DNA from: Sansalvadorimonas sp965221135 | GTDB taxonomy: Bacteria; Pseudomonadota; Gammaproteobacteria; Pseudomonadales; Endozoicomonadaceae | Direction: 5' to 3' | Length of the DNA: 64,000 nt | Assembly (NCBI GenBank): GCA_965221135.1 | Contig: CBDCRZ010000100.1 | Span: forward strand, 1,212,066 to 1,276,065 | Shown here: positions 9,156 through 17,826 of the stretch, in pieces | How positions within the stretch are numbered: the stretch's first letter is position 1 | How the letters are laid out: each line of letters starts with the position of its first letter | The notes under the pieces: generated by a model | Told to the model about the DNA's origin: nothing | The model's database searches: none | What the model saw: only the letters and a program-made list of their open reading frames with translations | Position numbers and translations under genes: made by a program

Positions 9156-10058
9156 TTACGTGAAATCAGTTTCAGTAACCTTCTCTTTTTCTGATGAAAG
9201 GCTCGCAGGATATATGTTATCTCCATACCACAGGGCGAAGAGATCCCGTGCGGCTCTATTAAGGGAAACAGTCTGATTGCCTAAGCAGTAATTGACGACA
9301 TTTATAAACGCTGGCTTAATTTCCGCTGGTCTGTCGGGCATGGCGTGCAATCGATAACTGCCGTTCCTGGCACCTAAAAGGTCTCTCAGATCCATTACAA
9401 GCTCCTCAGGCGTGCCCAGAAAGGTGGTTTTATCCGTTCTATAGTTACTGACGGCTCCATCAACAATGAGTGTCTCTGACTGGTTGATTTTCACGATTAT
9501 ATAGGCGTGATACACATTGCCAAAGCATGTAAAGCCGAGTCTGGCCTCAGTTTCTCCCACTTGCATGAAAGCAATATGCGTTGTAACCCCTAAACGCGAA
9601 AACATGTCATCCCCAAGAAACAGGCTTTTTACTGAGTCGTTAATATGGTCACATTCTCCTGTAAAATTATATCTGGCCTTGAATAGATCCTCACCAGAGA
9701 TAACAACGTTAACGTACTTGTGACCAAAGCAGCAGGCTGGTCTCTTCACGTACATGGAAAGGCTGCTCATACAAACCCGGTGTACAATGTAATCCTGGAT
9801 GAGATTTATTTTCGGTGGAGGCTCCTCTCCTGATACAGCGTGTCCATCACGGCTCGTTAAATAATTTTTATAACTTAGCTTCTGCTGGGTGGGCGCAAGC
9901 CCACCCCTTTGAATGGGCAGTGTATCTATCTGGTCATCATTGCGAGGTGGTTCGAGCTCAGAAATGCGCCGCCCCAAGCTTTCAGAATGCTCCTCAAGTA
10001 GAGTGTTTTTAATTGCGAGCGCGCTATGGTTATGCTCTTTATTAATGACTGCCCTCAT
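9156..10058 (-). CDS. Unrecognised protein, possible effector
   Basis: 300 residues with no signal peptide. The N-terminal ~90 residues are charged and disordered-looking. The rest is a mixed alpha/beta domain with several Cys residues (RVCMSS, RPACCFGH, GECDH, FTCFGNV). A segment 'FGNVYHAYIIVKINQSETLIVDGA' places His and Asp on adjacent strands, as in papain-like or transglutaminase-like folds. A suitable upstream Cys exists, but the spacing cannot be verified, so I do not assign enzyme activity. It is divergent from the gene cluster starting at 10308, with ~250 bp between them. Confidence 0.45.
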   Translation of the reverse strand: MRAVINKEHNHSALAIKNTLLEEHSESLGRRISELEPPRNDDQIDTLPIQRGGLAPTQQKLSYKNYLTSRDGHAVSGEEPPPKINLIQDYIVHRVCMSSLSMYVKRPACCFGHKYVNVVISGEDLFKARYNFTGECDHINDSVKSLFLGDDMFSRLGVTTHIAFMQVGETEARLGFTCFGNVYHAYIIVKINQSETLIVDGAVSNYRTDKTTFLGTPEELVMDLRDLLGARNGSYRLHAMPDRPAEIKPAFINVVNYCLGNQTVSLNRAARDLFALWYGDNIYPASLSSEKEKVTETDFT

Positions 10059-10307
10059 GGAACCAATAATTCCCTGTTCTAATGTAAGCTATTAATTTCA
10101 AACAAAAATCAGAGAAAATTCAGTAACCACCGGGTTAGGCAGTGGTGTCTAACCAACTGACCTCATACACGAAGAAGGGGCGTGTAATTTTTAAAGGGCA
10201 ATTAAGATTAACTAGTTAGCGTTACTTGCACTGTTATCATTTATCGGATTTTCCTTCTGTGCCATTTTCTCCTGAAAAGCACCCATTCAGAGGTTAGGAA
10301 GGGATGT

Positions 10308-11312
10308 ATGGATATATATCGAGTTGGCCCTCCGTCAGATTCAAATACCGGACTTTCTCCATCGACTAAAACTGAAAAGGCCGAACCCCTGCCACAGAAA
10401 CAGATTTCTGGAGATAAAACCCATACAGCTTTACCCTTAACGTCGGTAGGCCAACGACCCGTTTCTCAGACTAAGCCCCTGAATTCTCTTTCTGCAGCTT
10501 CCTGTTCGACTCAACATAAGGAAATATCTCCATCGACCAAAACCTGTGATCAGGGAAACAAAGCCCGTCTGGCTATTCCCCTTGAGACGATCGGAATATT
10601 TGAGTTGTGCGGTATTTCTTCACCACTGATTGCTGGCTATAAACAATATGCCGAAGCCTTGCTTCGTGATTATCCCCCCGAGAGCCACAAACTGGTAATG
10701 TTCGGTGCTCAGAATGTTCTTTTATCAGGGGTTTTCGCAACTATGATGTCCCAGGAACAGGGCCGTGACTATATTAAACAACTGCCTCTTCGCCGATTGG
10801 GTCCATACTACTATCAGTTGATAGAGAGTGATTTAGGCAAGGGCGTGTTTCAAACCTTCATGGTGAAGGCTATAAAAGCTGCAGCTGTTGATGTTGATGC
10901 TGATGCTGATACTGATTGTAATAGTGGCTCAAAGAAAATCATTCTGGTACGGGTGATGTCAGTGGGGTTAACAGTGCTTACAGTGACGAAACCATTAGTT
11001 GAGGCTCGTGAAACTGCCGGCATTCATTATAATTTCGATTATTTAGCTCCTGTCTCCGCCAGAGAATATAAATACAGTTGTTTACACTCTCTTTCTACCC
11101 AGGGGGTTCGGTTACGATTTTATGAAGAGATGGGAAAACATGTTCTGAATAATGAAGAACATGAAATGATAATAAATTTTAATCCGTACTTTCCTGTTAA
11201 CTTGTTATTATCTGGCGAACAACATCCTGCTGGAGATAATTGGGCCGGGTTCAAGTTCAATCCTGATTTTTCTTATCTGGTTGAATGGCTAAGGTCTCGT
11301 ATGGGTGGTTAG
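10308..11312 (+). CDS. Tandem paralogue 1 of an unrecognised family
   Basis: 334 residues. The N-terminal ~100 are variable and Ser/Thr/Pro/Lys-rich (SPSTKTEKAEPLPQKQ). From about residue 100 the conserved core begins: 'YAEALLRDYPPESHKLVMFG', then 'AQNVLLSGVFATM', 'QLPLRRLGPYYYQL', 'FQTFMVKAIKAAA' and 'KKIILVRVMSVGLT', and it ends 'GFKFNPDFSYLVEWLRSRM'. A DVDADADTD insertion is unique to this copy. No known domain was recognised. The upstream ~55 bp, including 'CCTTCTGTGCCATTTTCTCC', recurs before the other two copies, so gene and leader were duplicated together. Confidence 0.65.
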   Translation: MDIYRVGPPSDSNTGLSPSTKTEKAEPLPQKQISGDKTHTALPLTSVGQRPVSQTKPLNSLSAASCSTQHKEISPSTKTCDQGNKARLAIPLETIGIFELCGISSPLIAGYKQYAEALLRDYPPESHKLVMFGAQNVLLSGVFATMMSQEQGRDYIKQLPLRRLGPYYYQLIESDLGKGVFQTFMVKAIKAAAVDVDADADTDCNSGSKKIILVRVMSVGLTVLTVTKPLVEARETAGIHYNFDYLAPVSAREYKYSCLHSLSTQGVRLRFYEEMGKHVLNNEEHEMIINFNPYFPVNLLLSGEQHPAGDNWAGFKFNPDFSYLVEWLRSRMGG

Positions 11313-11407
11313 CGTTACTTGTGCTCCTGTCAGTTATTGCATTTGCCTTCTGTGCTATTTTCTCCTGGAGAGCACTCGTTCGGAGTGCTTAATAGGAAAG
11401 TAAATCT

Positions 11408-12361
11408 ATGAATCGGGCTGCCCCTCCAACCTGTTTAAATACCGAATTTTGTCCTCCTGCTAAAGCTGAAAAAACTGAAAAATCTGTTATGTTCCTGCCA
11501 CAGGCACAGTTGTGTGTAGATAAAAACTCTACTGCTTTACCCTCAACCTTGTTAAACCAGCGACCGGCTTATCAGACTCAGCATAAGGGTGATGGCGTTC
11601 TACAGTCGAACAGCGTCAATGGGCAGAGAGAAGCCCCTTCTTTAACGATTCCTGCTGATATTCTGGATAAACTTGAGTCTTGCCGTATTTCTTCGCAACT
11701 GATCCTCGGATATCAGAATTATGCCAAAGCCCTGTTAAGGGACTACCCCCCCGAGAGCCACAGACTGGTGATGTTCGGTGCTCAAAATGTTCTTTTGTCC
11801 GGCGTTTTCGCCACTATGATCCCCCAGGAAAAGAGTCGAGACTATATTCGACAACTTCCTTTTACACGACTGAACAGTTACTACTATCAGCACGAGAGGA
11901 ACGACTGCAGCATGGCCGCTTTTCAAACGTTTATGGTGAAGGCCATAAAAGCTGTAGCCGATGATTGTGATAGTGGTGATAAGAAAATCATTCTGATACG
12001 GGTGATGTCATTGGGGTTAACAGCCAATGAGGCGACGGAAACAATGATGGATGCTCGTAAAAAGGCTGGAATTCACTATGACTTTGATTATCTTGATCCG
12101 GGCTCCATTTACGATGTTTATCGTCATAGTTTGCAATTGTTGTCTAAGCGGGGGCTTCGGTTACGGACTGCTCATGATATGAAAGACCATGTTCTGGATC
12201 AGATTCATCATAGTCGGCTAATGGAATTTAATCCTTGCTTGCCTTTTGAATTGTCGCTGACTTATAAGAATCCGTCCGACAGTGATGCCCGGATCACGTT
12301 CAAGTTTAACCCTGATTTTGCCTATCTTGTTCAATGGCTAAGGGACCGGCTTGCTTGTTAG
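11408..12361 (+). CDS. Tandem paralogue 2 of the same unrecognised family
   Basis: 317 residues. It starts MNRAAPP, with AGGAAAG about 7 nt upstream. The N-terminal ~90 residues are divergent. The core repeats the family blocks 'YAKALLRDYPPESHRLVMFG', 'AQNVLLSGVFATMIPQE', 'FQTFMVKAIKAVA', 'KKIILIRVMSLGLT' and 'FKFNPDFAYLVQWLRDRL'. It is about 95 bp downstream of paralogue 1, with the duplicated leader between them. Strong conservation of the core against a free N-terminus suggests a secretion or targeting segment in front of a functional domain; this is inference. Confidence 0.65.
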   Translation: MNRAAPPTCLNTEFCPPAKAEKTEKSVMFLPQAQLCVDKNSTALPSTLLNQRPAYQTQHKGDGVLQSNSVNGQREAPSLTIPADILDKLESCRISSQLILGYQNYAKALLRDYPPESHRLVMFGAQNVLLSGVFATMIPQEKSRDYIRQLPFTRLNSYYYQHERNDCSMAAFQTFMVKAIKAVADDCDSGDKKIILIRVMSLGLTANEATETMMDARKKAGIHYDFDYLDPGSIYDVYRHSLQLLSKRGLRLRTAHDMKDHVLDQIHHSRLMEFNPCLPFELSLTYKNPSDSDARITFKFNPDFAYLVQWLRDRLAC

Positions 12362-12365
12362 CTAT

Positions 12366-12383
12366 GTTAACGAGGCTGTTAGT
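12366..12383. promoter_or_regulatory. Candidate operator, RYTAAC-N6-GTTAGT
   Basis: GTTAAC-GAGGCT-GTTAGT. One of five sites of this form in the window, 72 bp before the start at 12456. Function is inferred only from recurrence and position. Confidence 0.3.
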
Positions 12384-12455
12384 TATCGGAAACCCCTTCT
12401 GTGTCATCCTCTCTTGGAAAACACTCCTTCAGAAGTTCAGAAGAGAAGTATGGCT

Positions 12456-13433
12456 ATGAATAGACTCACGCCTCCGCCAGGTTATAAAACCGGATTTTGC
12501 CCGTCAGCTCAAACTGAACAGGCTGGAGTATCACAAACACCGCTTTATGTAGAAAACGGCCAGGCAGTTTTACTCTCACCGCCGTTAGGCCAACGACCGG
12601 TTTCTCAGGCTGAGCCCCTGCTTACGCGGTCTTGCGGCTCTTCACTGACAACCAATACTGATTGCAGCTCTGCTTTATTTACTCAGAAGAAGGATGTACT
12701 ACCCGCTGACATTCGGGATATATTTGAGTCTTGCTGTATATCTTCACAACAGATTGCCTGCTATACAAATTATGCCAAAGCCCTGCTTAGGGATTACCCG
12801 CCAGAGAGTCACAGACTAGTGATGTTCGGCGCACAGAATGTTCTTTTATCTGGGGTTCTCGCCACGATGATGCCCCAGGAAAAGATTCGTGAGTATTTTC
12901 GACAATTGCCTTTAAAGCGGTTGTTGGAATATTACTTCAAAGTGAACAAAGAAACAGAGAAACCTGAGAAGGATAAGAACCAGGGCAAAGCTATTTTCCA
13001 AAAGGTCATGGTGAAGGCCATTAAGGCAGTGGCTGGCCATGCTGATGAAAAGCAAATCATTCTGGTACGAGTACTATCCTGGGGACTAACGGCTAGTCAT
13101 GTGACAAGCATAATGTTGGAGGCTCAGGAGATAGCTGGAATCAAGTACGGTTTTGATTATCTCATACCGGGCCCTGATAACTTCTATACACGTCAAGAGA
13201 TCCCAGAGATTGAAGGGGTTATTCGTTTACGGTTTGATGAAGAATTGGAAAAACATGCTTTGAAGAACGATCAACTTACCCGGCTTATGTCATTTAACCC
13301 GTCTTTATCCGTTGACTTAATGGAGCCTTCTGTACAGCATCCCATTAATGAAGATTGGCCCGGATTCGAGTTAAATCCTCAATTCTCCTATTTGGTTGCC
13401 TGGCTGAATCAGCGGCTGGCTGAAACCTTTTAA
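12456..13433 (+). CDS. Tandem paralogue 3 of the same unrecognised family
   Basis: 325 residues from the Met at 12456. The frame is open back to an ATG at 12351, but this start is preferred because MNRLTPPPG aligns with the MNRAAPP start of paralogue 2 and the upstream bases match the duplicated leader. Core blocks: 'YAKALLRDYPPESHRLVMFG', 'AQNVLLSGVLATMMPQE', 'FQKVMVKAIKAVA', 'KQIILVRVLSWGLT', and C-terminal 'GFELNPQFSYLVAWLNQRL'. It contains a Lys/Glu-rich insertion (NKETEKPEKDKNQ). An 18-bp GTTAAC-N6-GTTAGT palindrome lies 72 bp before this start. Confidence 0.65.
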   Translation: MNRLTPPPGYKTGFCPSAQTEQAGVSQTPLYVENGQAVLLSPPLGQRPVSQAEPLLTRSCGSSLTTNTDCSSALFTQKKDVLPADIRDIFESCCISSQQIACYTNYAKALLRDYPPESHRLVMFGAQNVLLSGVLATMMPQEKIREYFRQLPLKRLLEYYFKVNKETEKPEKDKNQGKAIFQKVMVKAIKAVAGHADEKQIILVRVLSWGLTASHVTSIMLEAQEIAGIKYGFDYLIPGPDNFYTRQEIPEIEGVIRLRFDEELEKHALKNDQLTRLMSFNPSLSVDLMEPSVQHPINEDWPGFELNPQFSYLVAWLNQRLAETF

Positions 13434-13567
13434 CTGGGTGCAGGATGTTCGTAAACGTGGTATGGACACTGGAATACTCTTCGACAACAAATACTTGCTA
13501 CAAGTACATTCCAGTCAAGTAACACACTTGTTAGATATTCGTTAAATAAATAATTCTTTTTCCTGTC

Positions 13568-13644
13568 TGATAGTTGAGCCCTGTAAGTTGAGCCCTGTAA
13601 TAGGGGATCTGATAGTTGAGCCCTGTAAGTTGAGCCCTGTAATA
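13568..13644 (+). repeat. 35-bp direct repeat upstream of the Fic gene
   Basis: Two identical 35-bp units (13568-13602 and 13610-13644) are separated by 7 bp. Each contains two copies of TTGAGCCCTGTAA. The array ends 13 bp before the Fic start codon, so it covers the ribosome-site region and could influence expression. Confidence 0.75.
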
Positions 13645-13657
13645 AGAAATCAATATC

Positions 13658-15013
13658 ATGATAAAAATAGCCCTCCAGGCAACAATTTGTTTCTATTTAC
13701 TTTCATTAACCAGCCTTTCGGCAGCGGCTATTGAAAGCAGTGGAAGCGTTTATTTTGATGAAAAATCTTTACAGGCCGGATTGAATTATTTAACCCAGCA
13801 TCCGGCACCACAGGTAGTTTTGCTACCTGAATCATTCCTTTTCGAAAGGGATGATTCAGGAATATTACATTTAAAAAAAGATAGGGAAACCACCAATTCA
13901 GCGGAAAAAATATTACTCGCACAAAAGAAGTTGATTGAGTGGTTTGTGGAAGACATTAATAATGGACTCACTGCACCAACAATATCAATGGAGAGAATGA
14001 TTGCAGTCAACAAAATTGTGACTAATACAAAGTATTCTATTAATTCATTAACTTCTGAAGATAGTTTTGTCAGCATAAATATAAGCCTTGACTTACTCAG
14101 CAAGAAAATTGTAGAGAACATTTGGGGAACAGTAAAAAGTATTTACAAACAATCGGGGATCCGCCCTTCTCTAACAATGTTTTCTGTGACGGCTATCCCA
14201 AAGGGATATTTTGAAGAAGATAAAACCGCAGCAGCACCTATCAAAGTAGATGAAATTATTAAATTATTAAACATACGAAAAAACCTTAAAAAACATATAT
14301 TAAAAAAAATCCGGACACAAAACATCATCCTGTCAGACCTTGATATAGCTACCATTCTCGACGCACTGGATAACATCATAATCTACCGATTCCTATTAAA
14401 AAGGTCCCCGGAAGCTAAAATTGAAACCATCGAAATTGGATTCAATAATATACTGTTCGCAGATCCAGAAAAACTTGGTTTACCAAAGGCAGAGTATGAA
14501 AGAAATGGTGTATACTTTTGGACAACCCTTATGCCTAAAAACCCCGTGGAATTCAGTTTTCCAATAAGAATTGGAGCCTTTATAGATGGAAAACATAGAT
14601 ACAAAGCAATGACGTATCTTTTAAATAATCTAAAAAGTGAGTTAACGCAGGAAATGTCTCGTGAACAATTAATAAAATTACTAGCTGATACTCATCAAAA
14701 ATGGGCATTAGTTCATTTGTTTAGTGATGGCAATGGTAGAACTTATCGACTTATCATCAACTCCATTCTAATGAGTTACGGACTTCCCCCGTTGGCGTGT
14801 CGTCTAAATTGTCTGCCAATGGCGCAAACGGATACAGATTGGCATAAAATATTTCAAGAATCCATAGATCGTGCAGAGTATCCACAGACATCTGATTATC
14901 CAAACGAGTTATTAAACCCATCTGACAGAGATTGGGAGCGACTTAATGCCAGAATCCATAAGCTCGGTAATATTCTGCATCAACAAACCTGCAGCGAGTC
15001 AGGTTGCGATTAA
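13658..15013 (+). CDS. Secreted Fic-domain protein (putative AMP transferase)
   Basis: 451 residues. The signal peptide (ICFYLLSLTSLSAAA) is cleaved near residue 24. The Fic active-site motif lies at residues 353-364, HLFSDGNGRTYR, matching the family consensus H-x-F-x-[DE]-G-N-G-R-x2-R; His353 would be the catalytic base and the GNG turn binds the nucleotide phosphates. Upstream 'KRIGAF'-type residues appear as 'FPIRIGAFIDGKHRY', the usual strand before the Fic helix pair. The first ~280 residues are helical and unassigned. Fic proteins transfer AMP or related groups to target hydroxyls. With a Sec signal, this one probably acts outside the cytosol or is relayed to a host. I see no convincing inhibitory [ST]-x3-E-[GN] helix. 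Confidence 0.85.
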   Translation: MIKIALQATICFYLLSLTSLSAAAIESSGSVYFDEKSLQAGLNYLTQHPAPQVVLLPESFLFERDDSGILHLKKDRETTNSAEKILLAQKKLIEWFVEDINNGLTAPTISMERMIAVNKIVTNTKYSINSLTSEDSFVSINISLDLLSKKIVENIWGTVKSIYKQSGIRPSLTMFSVTAIPKGYFEEDKTAAAPIKVDEIIKLLNIRKNLKKHILKKIRTQNIILSDLDIATILDALDNIIIYRFLLKRSPEAKIETIEIGFNNILFADPEKLGLPKAEYERNGVYFWTTLMPKNPVEFSFPIRIGAFIDGKHRYKAMTYLLNNLKSELTQEMSREQLIKLLADTHQKWALVHLFSDGNGRTYRLIINSILMSYGLPPLACRLNCLPMAQTDTDWHKIFQESIDRAEYPQTSDYPNELLNPSDRDWERLNARIHKLGNILHQQTCSESGCD

Positions 15014-15132
15014 CTCAAAGTTCAAGTGAGCGAACCCAAGTCAGAAGTCTTCTTGCCAGGAGTGGCGAAAAGGATGCAAAGATACGAAAAGCCGAGTGGA
15101 TGACTCAGACACTATGGTCGTTGCTCGGGTTA

Positions 15133-16467
15133 TTATTCGATGGGAGCTACGTAGCGAAAATGAATTCCGCCGTTTTTACTGTTCAGACCCAGCATTTTAC
15201 TCCCTGCTGGAGTTTCAGGGCAGGCGAAAGCATTTATGTGCTCTCTCTCCCTCTCAGGTGTCAGATACTGTTTGAATAAAAAAAATGGGATTAACACCGG
15301 AGTGAGTAAGCAATTCATAATTGTACCGAGAAAGGAATGCCTTTCGAGGAGACTGTCACGTAATATGTAATTGCCATTATCCAAAGTGGCGCTATCAGAT
15401 TTAGTAACTTCGACGTTTATAGATTTTTTGATTTCTACATCAATCGTCCCCTCCACTGTGCTCAAGTTTCCGGGTATTGCGATCTCGCCTTCAATGTTTC
15501 CGGTTGTGGTTTGTACAGAGATGTTGACTGGAGAGTGAAAGGGAAGGCTGATAGTGATGTCGCCACTTATTGTTGACACAGAGCATACAGACCCGAACGA
15601 GCCTTCTAAATAGCAGTCTAATGAACTGCAGAGAATAGTCGGGGTATTCACTTCACTGCCATGGGTCTTAAAACGTATATTTCCAGTCTTCGACGAGATA
15701 TTCAACTTTCGGCAGCCATGTGACAAAAAGAATATCTTCCTGTTGTTAATGACAACCTCCTGAGACAATAAAAGTATTCCAAGTGCAATATCCAGACAGG
15801 TGTACCTGGGGAGGAGATTTTCTCGGCGATCTTCGTCTGTTTCTGGCAGGATGCTTGTCAGAAGCCGATGTGTAGAGGTCGTAGCGATGTCAAACATTCT
15901 TAACACGCTGTCTGTTGTGTGGGAGGAAGGTGAAACCCCGTTGAGGAGCTCTGAAATATGGGCAACTCGATATTTGTGGCTGGTACCCGCTCGTGTCATC
16001 TTTTTTCGGGGGTGATCGTTTCTGTAATGGGTATCCATTTCAGAGAATAAACCTTGGTACTGGCATTTAGCCTCGTCGCATTTCGCCTGCTGCTCACCAA
16101 GCCATTCGCTGGTATATGGGTCGTAAAAGGCTTTCTCTATGGTCGCGCGACACTGCGGACAATAGCTAACTCTTTCTTCACAGCCTCCGCATATTGTGTG
16201 CGCGCAGGGGGTTATCCCCAGTCTTTTCTGGAAAATGAGTTTACATACCGGGCAACTCAAACCCTCTGCAAGCCTTCTGTCCTGTGGGTTATTAATGATA
16301 AGGGAGGTGATGTAGCCCTTCTGGGTCATTCCCTCCAGTGTGTACCCGAGCAGATTTGCGGACTCGGTTGAAGGGGTGCCGGCAAGACAGATTTCAGCAA
16401 ATAAACCTATGAATAATACAAGAAGGCAGGGTAGCTGGGCTTGAATATGTTTTGTGTATTTCATCAC
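15133..16467 (-). CDS. Secreted RING plus TRAF-type zinc-finger protein (putative E3 ubiquitin ligase)
   Basis: 444 residues. The signal peptide (LLVLFIGLFAEICLA-GT) is cleaved near residue 29. A C3HC4 RING finger spans C72, C75, C88, H90, C93, C96, C103 and C106 (SCPVC ... CAHTICGGC ... CPQC). It is followed by a C-x5-C ... H-x4-H finger (KCDEAKCQYQ ... HYRNDH) like the SIAH/TRAF zinc finger. The C-terminal half (from ~270) is a repetitive beta region, 'NISSKTGNIRF ... SGDITISLP ... TTGNIEGEI', resembling DUF4097-type beta helices. In eukaryotes RING-SIAH modules recruit E2 enzymes. Bacteria lack ubiquitin, so a secreted copy is most simply an effector acting on host ubiquitination. Confidence 0.8.
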   Translation of the reverse strand: MMKYTKHIQAQLPCLLVLFIGLFAEICLAGTPSTESANLLGYTLEGMTQKGYITSLIINNPQDRRLAEGLSCPVCKLIFQKRLGITPCAHTICGGCEERVSYCPQCRATIEKAFYDPYTSEWLGEQQAKCDEAKCQYQGLFSEMDTHYRNDHPRKKMTRAGTSHKYRVAHISELLNGVSPSSHTTDSVLRMFDIATTSTHRLLTSILPETDEDRRENLLPRYTCLDIALGILLLSQEVVINNRKIFFLSHGCRKLNISSKTGNIRFKTHGSEVNTPTILCSSLDCYLEGSFGSVCSVSTISGDITISLPFHSPVNISVQTTTGNIEGEIAIPGNLSTVEGTIDVEIKKSINVEVTKSDSATLDNGNYILRDSLLERHSFLGTIMNCLLTPVLIPFFLFKQYLTPEREREHINAFACPETPAGSKMLGLNSKNGGIHFRYVAPIE

Positions 16468-16980
16468 GGCTCATATGGCAGCTCTTTTAAAGAGAGCCTT
16501 TACGATAATGGAGAAGTGAAGGTATAGCTCAAAATAATTAAAATGTGGGAATGCCTGAACGTAGCCGTTGGTAAAGCATTAGCACGCAGATGGCCAGCGA
16601 ATGCAATACCGAGCATCACGAGCATCACGAGCATCACGAGCATCACGAGCATCACGACCATCAATAGTACCAGAGGGAATGTTCGAGCCAGGTAATGAAT
16701 CACCATGCTGTGAGCGCTACCTCCTCTACCACCAGGTCAGAATGGCTTCTGATAGCTGCACAGCAACACCGAGCTGTCTTGAATATTGGGAGATCTGAGA
16801 GGAAAATCTTGAACTTAGCGCCTTCATAATTATTAGCTGTAGATTTGGAAGCTCCCGGTAAAGGGTGAACGGATTTCCAAATCACTAACAGAGCCTGTAG
16901 ATAAAACTGTGTAACTGCTTATCATTGATGCCATAACAGGCCAAGGATAAAAAGAAAGAAACCAGGTTCCTTTAGATGAT
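16468..16980. other. Non-coding stretch between the RING gene and the kinase pseudogene
   Basis: About 510 bp with no supportable gene. It contains a 9-bp tandem repeat (16612-16656). A minus-strand frame at 16500-16706 exists mainly because of that repeat. Confidence 0.5.
16612..16656 (+). repeat. 9-bp tandem repeat, five perfect units
   Basis: Five perfect units of AGCATCACG in a row, then one degenerate unit. The reverse strand spells a Val-Met-Leu repeat in one frame. Confidence 0.9.
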
Positions 16981-17808
16981 TTGAAAAGGGATTGTTTTCA
17001 TGGCTTTTCAGTGTTCAACAGGGCACCTGAAATTTCAGACTTTAAAATCTCTGATTATGAAATAGGATTCGGGGCCACAAGTCTGGTATATAAAGCCAGG
17101 TGAAAAGCAGGTTGCACAGTAGCATTAAAACATTTAGACCCTTCTGAAGAGTACTGTGACCGCGCAAAAGCAAGAGAGATTCCCGACCTTGAAAGATTAC
17201 GCTCAAAACCTCATGAAAATATAATAAAATATTTTGGGGATATTGATAACAACCCCTTCACATATTTATTCTTTGAATTGGCTTACATTACACTTAAAGA
17301 AATCAATGACATGAAATTTAGCATCACCACCGGGCAACTCAATGAGTTGATCCGACAAATATTAAATGCATTATCCCACCTTGCGGATTGCAACATACAA
17401 TATGGCGATCTGAGTGCAAAAAACATTGTTTTTTTTGTAAGAGAAAAGCGCCTTAAATTGATTGATTTGGGCAGTTCTCAAATAGTAGAGAACAAAGACA
17501 ACCTAAACCTTTTGTGCATTTCAAGTCTTGGCCTTTTACTGGCAGACCTTCAAGCCTCAATGAGGCATCACCGCCCTTCACAGACTCATACGGACAGTCA
17601 AAACATGTTCGTAAAAAGGTGGCGGTTAAAAATCTCAGAAGATGAGATAAGATCTACCCCATTCCTCTGGGCAGATGGCATTGGACATGTAAAGGAAATG
17701 ATCCTTGTCCCATTTAATAAAGATAAGAGCGTCCGCTTTGGTGTTGTGTTTAATCGCACAGCTATAACAGCCACAGAACCTCTCCGGTTTGGAATTTTCC
17801 AGAGCTAA
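16981..17808 (+). pseudogene. Protein kinase-like gene broken by in-frame TGA
   Basis: One reading frame shows most of a eukaryotic-type kinase fold. The glycine loop is 'YEIGFGATSLVYKAR', the ATP lysine is in 'TVALKHLD', and the alpha-C region is 'REIPDLERLRSKPHENII'. The hinge is 'YLFFELAYI', the catalytic loop 'YGDLSAKNIV' (Asp, Lys and Asn present, HRD replaced by YGD), and the metal loop 'LIDLGSS' (DLG for DFG). A TGA at 17101-17103 interrupts the frame between the glycine loop and the lysine, and no good start codon precedes the N-lobe. The downstream frame from 17278 alone lacks the N-lobe. The C-lobe ends early. It is likely a decayed Ser/Thr kinase effector. Confidence 0.75.
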
Positions 17809-17826
17809 AAGAGAGAAAGCGCCCCT

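Noticed and set aside
15004..15279. 91-codon plus-strand frame after the Fic gene
   Set aside because: It overlaps the 3' part of the RING gene on the other strand, and its product has no recognisable features.
16500..16706. Small hydrophobic minus-strand frame (VML repeats)
   Set aside because: Its hydrophobicity comes from the 9-bp tandem repeat. A real small membrane peptide upstream of the RING gene cannot be excluded, but nothing else supports it.
17101..17103. Selenocysteine readthrough of the TGA in the kinase-like gene
   Set aside because: No Sec is known at that position between the glycine loop and the ATP lysine, no stem-loop is evident after the TGA, and the gene also lacks a good start.
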